DNA from: Alteromonas sp. KC3
Lineage (GTDB): Bacteria; Pseudomonadota; Gammaproteobacteria; Enterobacterales; Alteromonadaceae
NCBI RefSeq assembly: GCF_016756315.1
Contig: NZ_AP024235.1
Location: forward strand, 1,798,001-1,862,000
Length of the DNA stretch: 64,000 nt
Reading direction: 5' to 3'
Made by a program: the position numbers and the translations under genes
Part shown: positions 20,801 to 29,301 of the stretch, in pieces
Layout: each line of letters starts with the position of its first letter
How positions within the stretch are numbered: position 1 is the stretch's first letter
Notes under the pieces: generated by a model
Told to the model about the DNA's origin: nothing
The model's input: the letters and a program-made list of their open reading frames with translations, nothing else
Databases searched by the model: none

Positions 20801-21339
20801 GAGAATTCGCTATGACTCATTACCTGGCTAACGTGCAAATAACCAGCTTGCTCTAAGTTGCGCCTAAATTGATCCCTATCTAGCGTATCTCCTTTATTTA
20901 GCATTAGCAGATATTTGGCAAGGTAATCGGTAGGCGCCAAACGCTGCATCAGCGTATTAACCGGCACAATGAAAATACCGTCTACCTGTTGGGTAAATCG
21001 AAATAGGGTTTCAAGACGCTGCGAAACAATATCTTGGTGGGGTGAGAATGAATCGTAGGGCAGTGTTTCCCAATCAGGAAACAACGTAATCGGTGTATTA
21101 GCCAGTCGCTTGTTATCGCCTACGCCACCTTTTAGGAAAAATGCTATTTCCTTTTCCAGTTTCATGGCAGAAGGCGTATCTGCAGTAATAAGTACAATAG
21201 GACCACTATACTGATTTAGCGCCTGGCTAATACACAGCGCGGCGCTACTACCTTGTAGTTGACCCCACTGTTTATGATCTTGTGATGATGCGTCTTTTTT
21301 CGGCGCTGGTAAAGGCAGCGATAATAAGCTAGCTGTCAT
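17824..21339 (-). CDS. mfd: Transcription-repair coupling factor Mfd
   Basis: A 1171-residue ATP-dependent translocase that removes stalled RNA polymerase at lesions and recruits UvrA. In order: UvrB-homology domains (1-~340), the RNA-polymerase-interacting domain near residues 500-570 (IGQPVVHLDHGVGRYLGLQ), superfamily 2 helicase motifs with Walker A GDVGFGKTE near residue 653, DEEHRFG, LTATPIPRTLNMAL, motif V/VI TTIIETGIDVPSANT and QLRGRVGRS, then the C-terminal TRCF domain. Length is close to E. coli's 1148. It is probably cotranscribed with the downstream csiV-like gene and possibly the PilZ-like gene upstream. Confidence 0.98.
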   Translation of the reverse strand: MTASLLSLPLPAPKKDASSQDHKQWGQLQGSSAALCISQALNQYSGPIVLITADTPSAMKLEKEIAFFLKGGVGDNKRLANTPITLFPDWETLPYDSFSPHQDIVSQRLETLFRFTQQVDGIFIVPVNTLMQRLAPTDYLAKYLLMLNKGDTLDRDQFRRNLEQAGYLHVSQVMSHSEFSVRGSIIDLFPMGSDQPFRIDLFDDEIDSIRYFDTETQRSGEAVNEIRLLPAREFPTDKDAITLFRQNFLAKFDANNASESVFAQVSKGTMPSGVEYYLPLFFEKTATLFDYLHPKSLLLLHGDVQDASEFFWADVQERYEQYRYNLARPLLAPDELFLPINELFGAIKQWPRASLSSKVLDEKAGTTNLQCELLDDIAINAQKKIPAERLMATVQSATASGAKVLFCAETQGRREGLLTVLAKAGIKPTLVDDFNTFIGSHDTIGITVGMVEHSFRWQSEEGELFFITETELLGHKVSQRRLRDKRTATDESAIIRNLAELSIGQPVVHLDHGVGRYLGLQTLDAGGVATEYLCIEYAKQSKLYVPVASLHLISRYTGGDADSAPVNALGSDAWSKAKQKAAEKVRDVAAELLDVYARRAAKPGFAYKINWDDYQSFADSFPFEETPDQAQAIAAVMHDMGSPSAMDRLVCGDVGFGKTEVAMRAAFLAANAGKQVAILVPTTLLAQQHYENFKDRFAAWPFEIEVMSRFVSGKAQKSVIERIGEGKVDIVVGTHKLLSSDIKYKDLGLVIIDEEHRFGVRQKEKLKSLRADVDILTLTATPIPRTLNMALSGMRDLSIIATAPARRLSIKTFVQQRNKAVIREAIMREILRGGQVYFLHNEVDSIARTAEEIAEIVPEARIAVGHGQMRERELEGVMSDFYHQRYNVLVCTTIIETGIDVPSANTIIMDRADHLGLAQLHQLRGRVGRSHHQAYAYLLTPHPKRMTKDAVKRLDAISQLEDLGAGFALATHDLEIRGAGELLGDDQSGQIASIGFSLYMDMLDKAVNALKEGREPSLEDATAGHTEVELRIPALLPEDYIADVNTRLSLYKRLASCQSQDDIDEFQVECIDRFGLLPEPAKNLIEVAEIKIKAQEIGILKVDLSAQGGTIEFKETTKVDPGYIIKLVQTKPNTFKFEGSQKLRLVKQTDTAKARIAFISDIIADFVKESR

Positions 21340-21406
21340 GACTTCCTATTTTTAAAATTCACGTAATACCAATTAATACGGCGATATATACTGCTAAAAG
21401 TACCTT

Positions 21407-22006
21407 TTAGGATCCCGAACGTTTTTCCTGTGCCCGTTTTCTAAGCTGCAATGTTTGAATGTGCAAACTTGCCCGTACAAGTAATTCCTGATCGGGTTCG
21501 CGAATAGTCGTAAATATAAACGCAGTATGATAACCCGTGTCAGTTTGCTCGCAACTAATGACTTCGCCATAACAAAAAATTGCGGCAGCTTCGGCATCAA
21601 GAAATAATTTAAGTTCAGCGTGCTGTCCTACGTTTAGTGGCGATTGCATGTCGACAATAACGCCACCGCCACCAAACTTGACCGACTTAAAGCGATATTC
21701 AGGTTCGTCCTGTTGATGAAGCACAAACGACATCATAAGGTCGATTTTTCGCGATTGATGATTGAGGTAATCGGCTAAGGTTTCTGCGTGTTCGCTTAAA
21801 TTCCGCAACGGGCGCAGCGCTTGAGCTTCAATTGCCGCCATTTCGCTGGCAATGCGAAACGCATAGGGCATTGCTTCCTCTATTCCCTCTTCATCGGGTA
21901 CAGGTTCGCCTTTTTCAAGCGCACGTACATTGACATTAATACCATGCGTGATTGAAAAATATTCATCGAATTGGGCTTGTTTTTGTTCTAGGCTTTGCTC
22001 GCTCAC
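21407..22006 (-). CDS. PilZ-like domain protein (divergent)
   Basis: A 199-residue soluble protein. The N-terminal half is helical; the C-terminal half from about residue 105 (YRFKSVKFGGGGVIVDMQSPLNVGQHAELKLFLD) looks like the beta-barrel of a PilZ domain. The usual c-di-GMP signature (RxxxR followed by D/NxSxxG) is not seen in intact form: VKFGGGG stands at the second site. It may not bind c-di-GMP, or may bind it in an altered way. It lies upstream of mfd on the same strand with a 67-bp gap. Function is uncertain. Confidence 0.6.
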   Translation of the reverse strand: MSEQSLEQKQAQFDEYFSITHGINVNVRALEKGEPVPDEEGIEEAMPYAFRIASEMAAIEAQALRPLRNLSEHAETLADYLNHQSRKIDLMMSFVLHQQDEPEYRFKSVKFGGGGVIVDMQSPLNVGQHAELKLFLDAEAAAIFCYGEVISCEQTDTGYHTAFIFTTIREPDQELLVRASLHIQTLQLRKRAQEKRSGS

Positions 22007-22184
22007 TTCATTCCTCTGCCACTAATTCTTGTGCAGCCAGTAGCTTACACGTAGTATAACCACTTTACTATTTCGGGTTTACTGCTTTGCAACATAAATC
22101 CACTCTCGCCAGCTTTTTACGTCATGGTTAATAGCATAGTGAATGGCGAGGCATATTACCGTATTACTTTCAAAACAAGGCGCT

Positions 22185-23405
22185 ATGTTTTCTTCTTTCT
22201 ATCCGCTTTCTGCATTTATTGCTTATCGCTACGCTAAATCGAATAAAGCTAGCCAGAACAGCTTTGTCTCATTCATTAACCGTTTCTCAGTAGCAGGCAT
22301 TGCGCTTGGTCTTATGGCGTTAATCATTGTCGTGTCAGTAATGAATGGGCTCGAAGGCCAATTGAAGCAACGTATTTTGGGCATTGTTCCCCATATTGAG
22401 TTAGCCACGCCGTTAAACACGCAGTCCCAAGTCGTGGGTGTAAAAGCTTCAATGGCATTTCGCGAAGCAGAAGCCGTGGTGCAAAGCCGTACGGATTTAC
22501 GTGGCGTACAGATACACGGTGTTGAACCAAACGCAATGCTGATGCATACCATGGTAGCGAACAAACTGGAACAAGGAAGATTCGAAGATATTACGCCCAG
22601 CAGCTTTCATGTTGTTATTGGACGAGCACTTGCGGTCAAACTTGATGCCCGGGTAGGAGATCGCATACGCGTAATGGTAGCAGGTGCCAGCGTATACACG
22701 CCTTTTGGTCGAATGCCAAGCCAGCGCCTTGTCACGGTGGCGGGTATTTTTGATATGGGGTCTAAAATGGACGATAAAGTCATTTATATGCATCTTGATG
22801 ATGTAAATAGGTTGCTTCGTGACCCTAAAGGAGAAGGTATTTCACAGCGTCTGTTTTTAGATGATGCATTTAACTACCTCGCTGTAGTTGAACAGCTAAC
22901 CGAATCATTTCACATAGACGCCGCGCAAATTAAAACGTGGCGAGAGCGTCAAGGGCCATTATTTGATGCCGTGAAAATGGAAAAGAATATGATGATGCTG
23001 ATGTTGCTGCTAATTATCGCAGTGGCTGCATTTAATATAGTGTCAGCATTGGTAATGGTTGTAACCGAAAAGCAAGGTGACATAGCGGTTTTGCAAACAC
23101 AGGGCATGCTACCAAGCACCATAATGTGGATTTTCGTTTTAAATGGACTATTTAACGGCGTAAAAGGTGCTGCGATAGGGCTGTTGTTAGGTGTAGTGGT
23201 AACTCTTCAACTAAACAATTTTTTGGCACTTATTGGTTCGCCTCTGGCGTTATCGGCAGATGGCAGTGGTTTGCCAATTGAGATGAATATGGTCCAGATA
23301 GTCAGCATAACTGGGCTATCACTATTACTTTGTGTCAGCGCCAGTATCTATCCCGCAAGAAAAGCGATGAAAATTCAGCCGTCCCAGGCACTGCAAAACG
23401 AATAA
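22185..23405 (+). CDS. LolC/LolE-type lipoprotein-releasing permease
   Basis: A 406-residue inner-membrane permease of the FtsX/MacB type. It has TM1 near residues 25-50 (GIALGLMALIIVVSVMNGLE), a large periplasmic domain, and three C-terminal TM helices. Conserved blocks GRMPSQRL, RMEKNMM-like VKMEKNMMMLMLLLIIAVAAFNI and EKQGDIAVLQTQGM match LolC/LolE and the TMs that meet the LolD ATPase. ATG 22185 is preferred over upstream frames because AAGG lies just before it. lolD and a second permease are absent next door, which is unusual; LolF-type single-permease systems exist, so it may be a homodimer. The exact type is not resolved. Confidence 0.85.
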   Translation: MFSSFYPLSAFIAYRYAKSNKASQNSFVSFINRFSVAGIALGLMALIIVVSVMNGLEGQLKQRILGIVPHIELATPLNTQSQVVGVKASMAFREAEAVVQSRTDLRGVQIHGVEPNAMLMHTMVANKLEQGRFEDITPSSFHVVIGRALAVKLDARVGDRIRVMVAGASVYTPFGRMPSQRLVTVAGIFDMGSKMDDKVIYMHLDDVNRLLRDPKGEGISQRLFLDDAFNYLAVVEQLTESFHIDAAQIKTWRERQGPLFDAVKMEKNMMMLMLLLIIAVAAFNIVSALVMVVTEKQGDIAVLQTQGMLPSTIMWIFVLNGLFNGVKGAAIGLLLGVVVTLQLNNFLALIGSPLALSADGSGLPIEMNMVQIVSITGLSLLLCVSASIYPARKAMKIQPSQALQNE

Positions 23406-23482
23406 TTCATTGAATTTGCCGTGCAAAATTGGTTGAAATTCACTATACTCGCGGTCTTTTAAATTTTGCCCAGTGAGACGTC

Positions 23483-24046
23483 ATGAACAAGAATTTTATC
23501 ACCTCGCAATCGCTTCTACAGGATTCCTTTCGCTTAGCGTCAAAGGTGTATGAAGATGGCTTCCGTCCAGACTTTATTATTGGTATCTGGCGTGGTGGTG
23601 CTCCAATTGGTATCGCGGTTCAGGAGTTCTTCGAGTTCAAGAACACGTCAACAGACCACATCGCGGTGCGTACATCGTCGTACTATGGTATCAATAAGCA
23701 GTCTAAAGAGATCCGTGTTCACGGTTTGCACTATCTGGTAGAGAACGCAAACGCAGATGATAAGTTGCTTATTGTTGATGATGTATTCGACTCAGGTCGC
23801 AGTGTAGAAGCACTTATTAAGCAAATTAATAAACTTATGCGTCTTAACATGCCAAAAGACATCCGTATTGCGTGTCCTTGGTATAAGCCGCAAAACAATA
23901 CCACTGACTTAGTACCAGACTACTACGTGAACGAAAGTGACGAGTGGTTAGTGTTTCCACATGAAATTGCAGGCCTTTCTGAAGAAGAAATTCGCGAAGG
24001 TAAAGGCGAACTTGCTGACGTAATGGATATCCTGTTTCAAAAGTAA
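23483..24046 (+). CDS. Phosphoribosyltransferase (hypoxanthine type)
   Basis: A 187-residue type I phosphoribosyltransferase, probably in cytoplasmic purine salvage. The PRPP loop LLIVDDVFDSGRSVEAL (near residues 94-110) is intact, preceded by FIIGIWRGGAPIGIAVQEF. The family (COG2236) is annotated as hypoxanthine phosphoribosyltransferase, but substrate preference is not fixed by the visible motifs. It has its own short leader with a TATACT -10-like hexamer at 23444-23449 and a strong terminator after it. Confidence 0.82.
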   Translation: MNKNFITSQSLLQDSFRLASKVYEDGFRPDFIIGIWRGGAPIGIAVQEFFEFKNTSTDHIAVRTSSYYGINKQSKEIRVHGLHYLVENANADDKLLIVDDVFDSGRSVEALIKQINKLMRLNMPKDIRIACPWYKPQNNTTDLVPDYYVNESDEWLVFPHEIAGLSEEEIREGKGELADVMDILFQK

Positions 24047-24072
24047 GCTGTACGCACTCTACCTATAAAATC

Positions 24073-24104
24073 AAAGCCTCAGACATTCGTCTGGGGCTTT
24101 TTTA
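24073..24104 (+). terminator. Rho-independent terminator
   Basis: A stem AAAGCCTCAGAC / GTCTGGGGCTTT (one G-T pair) around loop ATTC, followed by a T-run, just after the phosphoribosyltransferase. Confidence 0.88.
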
Positions 24105-24170
24105 TATCTAACAAGTTAGTGGTTTGCGGGCTATTTTTGCCGTCAACCTCACGGTCAATATACGGTGCTG

Positions 24171-25571
24171 TTACATTAAGTCAGGTGTTGGAAAGGTGAG
24201 GGTGAACGTAGTGCCAACGTTAACTTCGCTGTCCACCGAAATTGTGCCGCCCATGGCTTCGACGATAGAAAAAGAGATATAAAGTCCCAACCCAGTCCCT
24301 TTACCTGTTGGTTTTGTGGTGTAGAAGGGTTCAAATAGCTTCTGTAACGCATGTTTTTCTATTCCACATCCAGTATCTGCGACTTGCAAAACCGTTGTAT
24401 TATTTTGTTTGTCGTGCCAAGAACGAATAGTAAGTGTACCACCGTCTTCCATTGCTTGTGCTGCGTTTACAAATAGGTTTACCAATATTTGATTTAACTT
24501 GCCGGTTTTACCTTTAATCGCTGGTGGTTCATTAAGGTACTGACATATTTCAATTCTGTGTTTCAGTTCACTGTTCACCAAGCGCAGTGCGTGTGCTACA
24601 CAGTCATCTACATTAACTGTTTCATCATCTGCAATATCAGCGTCGTGAGAAAATGATCGCAAACTGGTTATAATTTCGGTTACGCGCATTAGGCCTTCTT
24701 CAGACTCTTCACAAATATCTGCAATTTCGTCACTTAACGAGTCGAGCTTATTTTGTTGCGCCCAAGTTGTAGCGCGGTCAGCTAGTTGTGCTCGCTCTTG
24801 ATCTGATGAACTTTTGGCTAGCGATACAACAATATCTTGCATCGTCGATAAGCTAGGTAAAGTGTCTTTTAAAAAATGTATATTGCTATTAATAAACGCG
24901 ATAGGGTTATTTATTTCATGCGCAACACCCGCCGCGAGCAACCCCAGTGACGCCATTTTTTCAGAATCAATAAGGCTTTTTTCAACTTGCGCTTTCTCTT
25001 CTTTTAAACGAACCGTTTCAAGCGCCATGAGTTTGGCTTGAACACTCATGGCCATTTGTTCAGTGAACGTACGATAGCGATTAGCCATATCTACATATTC
25101 CTGTGTGTAATAGCCCAAGGTATTGTGACAAAACACAATAACCGCATGTTGGGAGTGCACTTTAAAAGGGCAGTACAACACCGAGGTTACAGGGATATCG
25201 AATGTATCAAGGTGCGCCTGCCACGTTGGCTGCATTTTGATATTGAACAGGGCGACGGGGGTGCTCTTTATGGCTTTTGATAATGTTTCATCGATGTCCC
25301 ACAGTGAGTCTAACAACGGCGAAAAAGTACTGTTAGTGCATCGCATTTTTCCCTTACTATCGTTTTCAAGCACAAAACATACCTCATAGTTATAGAGGCT
25401 TTTAAAAATTCCAAACATCTTCTTATAAAGCTCTTGTTCGCTGGTAGCGGTCAGCAAAGCTCGCGTACCCGCTAACAAGGCATCACTTTCTTTCTTATGG
25501 GCTTCAGCTTGCTCTTTTAGTCGATAAACGAGGGCAAGATCTTCTAAAACGTTTTCGTAATCTTTATTCAT
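24171..25571 (-). CDS. GAF-type sensor histidine kinase
   Basis: A 466-residue soluble kinase without membrane segments. A GAF-like sensory region (residues ~45-180) and coiled coil precede the HisKA dimer helix with phospho-acceptor His in AGVAHEINNP near residue 219. The ATPase domain has N-box NLFVNAAQAM, G1 DTGCGI and G2 GKGTGLGL. No receiver domain follows. Its start overlaps the stop of the FIST gene by 4 bases, so the pair is coupled, as in NosP-NahK type modules where a FIST protein modulates a kinase. The cognate response regulator is not in the window. Confidence 0.9.
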   Translation of the reverse strand: MNKDYENVLEDLALVYRLKEQAEAHKKESDALLAGTRALLTATSEQELYKKMFGIFKSLYNYEVCFVLENDSKGKMRCTNSTFSPLLDSLWDIDETLSKAIKSTPVALFNIKMQPTWQAHLDTFDIPVTSVLYCPFKVHSQHAVIVFCHNTLGYYTQEYVDMANRYRTFTEQMAMSVQAKLMALETVRLKEEKAQVEKSLIDSEKMASLGLLAAGVAHEINNPIAFINSNIHFLKDTLPSLSTMQDIVVSLAKSSSDQERAQLADRATTWAQQNKLDSLSDEIADICEESEEGLMRVTEIITSLRSFSHDADIADDETVNVDDCVAHALRLVNSELKHRIEICQYLNEPPAIKGKTGKLNQILVNLFVNAAQAMEDGGTLTIRSWHDKQNNTTVLQVADTGCGIEKHALQKLFEPFYTTKPTGKGTGLGLYISFSIVEAMGGTISVDSEVNVGTTFTLTFPTPDLM

Positions 25572-26758
25572 TTTGAAAACACAACAGCTGAAATCATCAA
25601 ATTGCCATGCCTGTTTTTGCCATCAAGGAATCGTCCTTGTTCGCCAAAAGTGAATGGGCCGCATATGGGCAAACCGTCAAACTTTAATTGCAGGTTTTCA
25701 ATCATAGGTACAATGGCATCTCCCACCATAAGCCTACAACCTGCGCAGTAAATCATAAGCACACCCAGAGGTGTTTTATTTTGCGGAAGAAGCATAATTG
25801 CGTTAGTAATCACCCGTTCTGCCCGAGATGTGAGGCTATCAATATTGCCTTCCATGAGGGTTAATACGTCACCTTCGTGTACTTCTGAAAAAACGTTAAG
25901 ACTGCCATCAAGGCAAACTTCATCAGGATGGCAAAGCAAATAATTAAACGCGCCGTTTTCCAGCTCGACGGGTTTACCCAAAGGTGCTGATGACGTGAGC
26001 CCTAAAATTTGCCCGCCACTGAGCTCGTTTTCAATGAGGTTGTTGGTAGCACTGTTATAAATCTGACTTGCGGATTGGCCGTTTAATGCTGCTAAATTTC
26101 TTCCAAGTGCTGATGTTACCGTAAACACAGTTTCAGTAGGTTTGTAACCAGAACTGTAACTTAAACCCAGTGGAGTAGAGGGATACAACACACAGACCGC
26201 TATTGTATTAGCCCCACAAGTATCTGCAGTTGCAGTGCACCAATTGCCCTCCACGGTATTGTCTGCTGTTGAACCACCAAAAATGGGCACTTGTTCTCCT
26301 ACGACGCTGGCAAAACCTTCCAAAATACGCTCCTCTTCGCCAGGCGGTAACGCGCACCATATCAATGCTGGACTTTCATAGGGCCTATCAGCATTCGCAA
26401 GGGCTTGTTCAAGTGCCCGAGCGCCTGCGTTGAAAGGCTCACTTTGATTAGTCACTTCGTTGTACAAAGCGGCACTACCCACGCCGTAAGCACCTTGGCT
26501 GTCATTAATACAAAATAAGGAGATGTCGGCATTTGCTTTTGCCGTTTCAGCATTACAATGCAGAGCGCCAAGACATGATGTGGCCAGCATAAAGGAAGTG
26601 GTATGAGCACAGAAAACTTGCTGTAGTTGCTCTGAATTATGTATGCAGTTGCTATAGGCGATAACTACAGAGTAATTGTGAGTGCTCAACAGCTGGTTTA
26701 ATTCCACATTGAGCGCTTCGGTTGAATGATGTTTTAAAGAGTGGGTGATTATCTGCAT
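25568..26758 (-). CDS. FIST domain sensory protein
   Basis: A 396-residue soluble protein with FIST N-domain (residues ~25-215, with PIFGGSTADN) and FIST C-domain (~220-380, with YCAGCRLMVGDAIVPM and GLPICGPFTFGEQGRF). FIST proteins sense small ligands, and some (NosP) bind heme and nitric oxide and control a neighbouring kinase. The 4-base overlap with the histidine kinase supports that role here. Heme binding is inference; Cys and His residues in the C-domain are available but not diagnostic. Confidence 0.88.
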   Translation of the reverse strand: MQIITHSLKHHSTEALNVELNQLLSTHNYSVVIAYSNCIHNSEQLQQVFCAHTTSFMLATSCLGALHCNAETAKANADISLFCINDSQGAYGVGSAALYNEVTNQSEPFNAGARALEQALANADRPYESPALIWCALPPGEEERILEGFASVVGEQVPIFGGSTADNTVEGNWCTATADTCGANTIAVCVLYPSTPLGLSYSSGYKPTETVFTVTSALGRNLAALNGQSASQIYNSATNNLIENELSGGQILGLTSSAPLGKPVELENGAFNYLLCHPDEVCLDGSLNVFSEVHEGDVLTLMEGNIDSLTSRAERVITNAIMLLPQNKTPLGVLMIYCAGCRLMVGDAIVPMIENLQLKFDGLPICGPFTFGEQGRFLDGKNRHGNLMISAVVFSK

Positions 26759-26884
26759 ACAGACCTACTAGTATTTCAATGCCCCTAAAAGCATGGAAAA
26801 TTTCTATCACTTTCTTATTAAACATTAGTTCAAATTTGCTGTAGTTGCGTTGAAGGATGCAGTTGTTTACAAAAAGATAAGACG

Positions 26885-27526
26885 TTACTTGTCTAAATAG
26901 AATTTATCGTGAAAAGTGTATACCCATGTTGGCTGATAAATGACGAGTAATGTAATCGCCATTCCATTTAAAAGCGCCTCTGGAAATACCAATAGGGGAA
27001 TCAGCAAAACGTAGTTGTCGAAAATGACATCCCATGGGTAAGTACCTTCGGTGTAGTAAAACAAACCCAGGGTAAGAGTTTTTAGCGCTATGGAAAGTGC
27101 CGCAGGGAAAAACGCACATAAAAAAATATACACGAACAATTGTCTGGTAATACGATGAAACGACAACATGTAAAACAGGTAAGTAATACCTATTGGTAGG
27201 ATAGTGCCGACTAAGCCGTTTACACCAATATTTTCCCAAGCGTTAAACCCAACGCCTGTTGAACCCAGTAATGTAATAAAAGCAGTAATTATAGCGAGGC
27301 GAAACCCTAGCATAAGGGTTACAACAGACAGACCAAGAAAATGAACATCTAAGCCGTCGTAAATGCCAGCTTTGAAAAGCCACAGCACAAACAAACTTGC
27401 AGCACTGCCAAATAGTAAGTGCTGCTGATGTTTACTTTTAAGGAAGTGAGCCACATCAAGGTGTTTTAGTGCACCAACTAAAAAGCCGCTGTATACCAAA
27501 AGGGCAATGGTTTGAAGTGTGCTCAC
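26885..27526 (-). CDS. CbiM-like energy-coupling-factor membrane protein
   Basis: A 213-residue integral membrane protein with about six hydrophobic helices, including GLDVHFLGLSVVTLMLGFRLAI, which resembles the HFLG motif of CbiM-type cobalt/nickel S-components (PF01891). C-terminal LLVFPEALLNGMAITLLVIY also fits. No CbiN, CbiQ or CbiO partners are adjacent, so a complete ECF transporter is not shown. It lies 28 bases downstream of xthA on the same strand and may be cotranscribed. The substrate (metal or other) is unknown. Confidence 0.6.
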   Translation of the reverse strand: MSTLQTIALLVYSGFLVGALKHLDVAHFLKSKHQQHLLFGSAASLFVLWLFKAGIYDGLDVHFLGLSVVTLMLGFRLAIITAFITLLGSTGVGFNAWENIGVNGLVGTILPIGITYLFYMLSFHRITRQLFVYIFLCAFFPAALSIALKTLTLGLFYYTEGTYPWDVIFDNYVLLIPLLVFPEALLNGMAITLLVIYQPTWVYTFHDKFYLDK

Positions 27527-27554
27527 TACAATTCCTGTTAAATTTAAACGTTAA

Positions 27555-28364
27555 CTAGTCGCTGTACACTGCCCAAATTGGCGCGTGGTCTGAAGGCTTT
27601 TCAATGCCTCGAAGTACGTAATCGATACCCGCTTCGGTCAACTTAGTGTGCAATGGCTTGGTCGCCAAAATAAGGTCAATACGTAGACCTCTATTGTCAT
27701 TGAACCCCTTTGAACGGTAATCAAACCATGAAAACTTATCATCTACTTTCGGGTTTAAGGCACGAAAACTGTCTTCAAAGCCCCAATCGATAACAGTATT
27801 TAGCCACTCGCGCTCTTCAGGTAAAAAACTACATTTACCCGTACGCAACCAGCGTTTACGGTTTTCTTCGCCAATACCAATGTCTAAGTCAGTGTGTGAG
27901 ATATTAACATCACCCATTACAATGACTTGATCATCTGGCGTGTGATTACCATTGAGGTAAGCCATCAAATCTTGATAGAACTTGCGCTTAGCAGGGTACT
28001 TAGTTTCGTGCTTTTCATTTTCACCCTGCGGGAAATAGCCATTTAAAATGGTAACTGGCTTGCCGGTGTCATCTGTTGTCTTCAACATGATCATACGGCG
28101 TTGTGCATCATCATCGTCACTTGGAAAGCCCATGGTTACTGACTCTGGCTCTTTTTTAGTGAGAAAGGCCACGCCGTAATGACTTTTTTGGCCGTGAAAA
28201 TATACGTGATAACCCATAGCCTCTACGTCTTTAACCGGAAACTGTTCGTTATGCACTTTGATTTCTTGCAAGCCAATAATATCGGGCTGGTGGGCATCGA
28301 TTAACGCTTGAAGCTGATGTAAGCGAGCGCGGATACCATTAATGTTAAATGAGATTACTTTCAT
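27555..28364 (-). CDS. xthA: Exodeoxyribonuclease III
   Basis: A 269-residue DNA repair enzyme (3'-5' exonuclease and AP endonuclease) of the EEP superfamily; E. coli XthA has 268 residues. Active-site motifs are intact: [18 protein letters not shown] start, metal-binding Glu in [19 protein letters not shown] (Asp and Asn), and the terminal [10 protein letters not shown] with catalytic His. It is followed by the CbiM-like gene. Confidence 0.97.
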   Translation of the reverse strand: MKVISFNINGIRARLHQLQALIDAHQPDIIGLQEIKVHNEQFPVKDVEAMGYHVYFHGQKSHYGVAFLTKKEPESVTMGFPSDDDDAQRRMIMLKTTDDTGKPVTILNGYFPQGENEKHETKYPAKRKFYQDLMAYLNGNHTPDDQVIVMGDVNISHTDLDIGIGEENRKRWLRTGKCSFLPEEREWLNTVIDWGFEDSFRALNPKVDDKFSWFDYRSKGFNDNRGLRIDLILATKPLHTKLTEAGIDYVLRGIEKPSDHAPIWAVYSD

Positions 28365-28484
28365 GCGTTCTTTTGTATTAATAAGTTTGGCGCAAGTTTA
28401 CCAGAAACAACGCAATTACCAATTCGCTATTCATGCAATTGCGTAAGTTTAAAGCAATTTTAGGGAGTCGAAGATTAAGTATAT

Positions 28485-29144
28485 TTATGCTTTTTGAGCT
28501 TGCACAGGCAGAGACGTTGATTGTTTAGCCTCACCCAATGCAATGAGATAGGCGAACCAGCTGTTTGCATCTTCAACAATATGCCGTGTTAATTTTGGGT
28601 TTCCTGTCGAAAGTGAAGGGGTGAGGGTTTCAACGTGTTGTTTGAAGGTAACCCATGCACGAGCACACTGACTCATTGCTGCATAATAATGAGTTGGTGG
28701 AGCAGGAGATATCGTCGCTAATCGTCTAACGATGATATTTGCGCCCATGGATGATCCTAACCATACATAAAGGGCAGAAATAGTACGACTGCTATCACTG
28801 TAAAATGACGGTAAGTCTACAAGAATTGGACTCTCACTACTTAACGTAACACTGTTTGATACGCTGATGTCTCTGAGCTGCGCTAAATCGCAGTTAAGGG
28901 CATCAAGCACACTATCAATATTAATGTGTGTTAACAGTGGTAAAAGATCGCTATTTCGCTTTGCGCTTTCCTGCAGTGCACCTGCAACCGCGCTATGAAA
29001 CCAATACATTACCGAAAGTACCTCTTCATAAACAGTCACATTAAATGAAGATGTTTGGTGGTATAACGAAAAGGGGTACGTATTTTCTAATGTCGTGTGA
29101 TTGGCTTGTGTGCCTTGCTTTAGCGCGGAGAAAATGTTGTGCAT
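28485..29144 (-). CDS. Heme oxygenase-like protein
   Basis: A 219-residue all-helical protein. ALKQGTQANHTTLEN near the start offers the proximal heme His (about His16), and ALYVWLGSSMGANIIVRRL matches the distal-helix Gly motif of bacterial biliverdin-producing heme oxygenases (BphO/HemO). Such enzymes open heme to biliverdin, CO and iron, either for iron use or for phytochrome chromophore. No phytochrome or heme-uptake gene is adjacent. A Fur-box-like sequence overlaps the start (29144-29158), which favours an iron role. Divergence from classical members leaves some doubt. Confidence 0.72.
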   Translation of the reverse strand: MHNIFSALKQGTQANHTTLENTYPFSLYHQTSSFNVTVYEEVLSVMYWFHSAVAGALQESAKRNSDLLPLLTHINIDSVLDALNCDLAQLRDISVSNSVTLSSESPILVDLPSFYSDSSRTISALYVWLGSSMGANIIVRRLATISPAPPTHYYAAMSQCARAWVTFKQHVETLTPSLSTGNPKLTRHIVEDANSWFAYLIALGEAKQSTSLPVQAQKA

Positions 29145-29158
29145 GATAATTATTCTTG
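29144..29158 (-). promoter_or_regulatory. Possible Fur box
   Basis: TGATAAT-T-ATTCTTG matches 11 of 14 positions of the 7-1-7 Fur consensus TGATAAT-N-ATTATCA, one half perfectly. It overlaps the heme oxygenase start and its ribosome-binding region. Confidence 0.3.
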
Positions 29159-29301
29159 TACGTTTTCTATGGCTGATTATTTAAATAACAAGCCGTAATG
29201 CTATCAGGTTTTAATACGTTATACGCATTTTATCGCGAAGTAGATTGCGCCACTCGATAGTGCGGGTATACTTGCCGCAAAATCAAATACAGGTATGAAT
29301 T

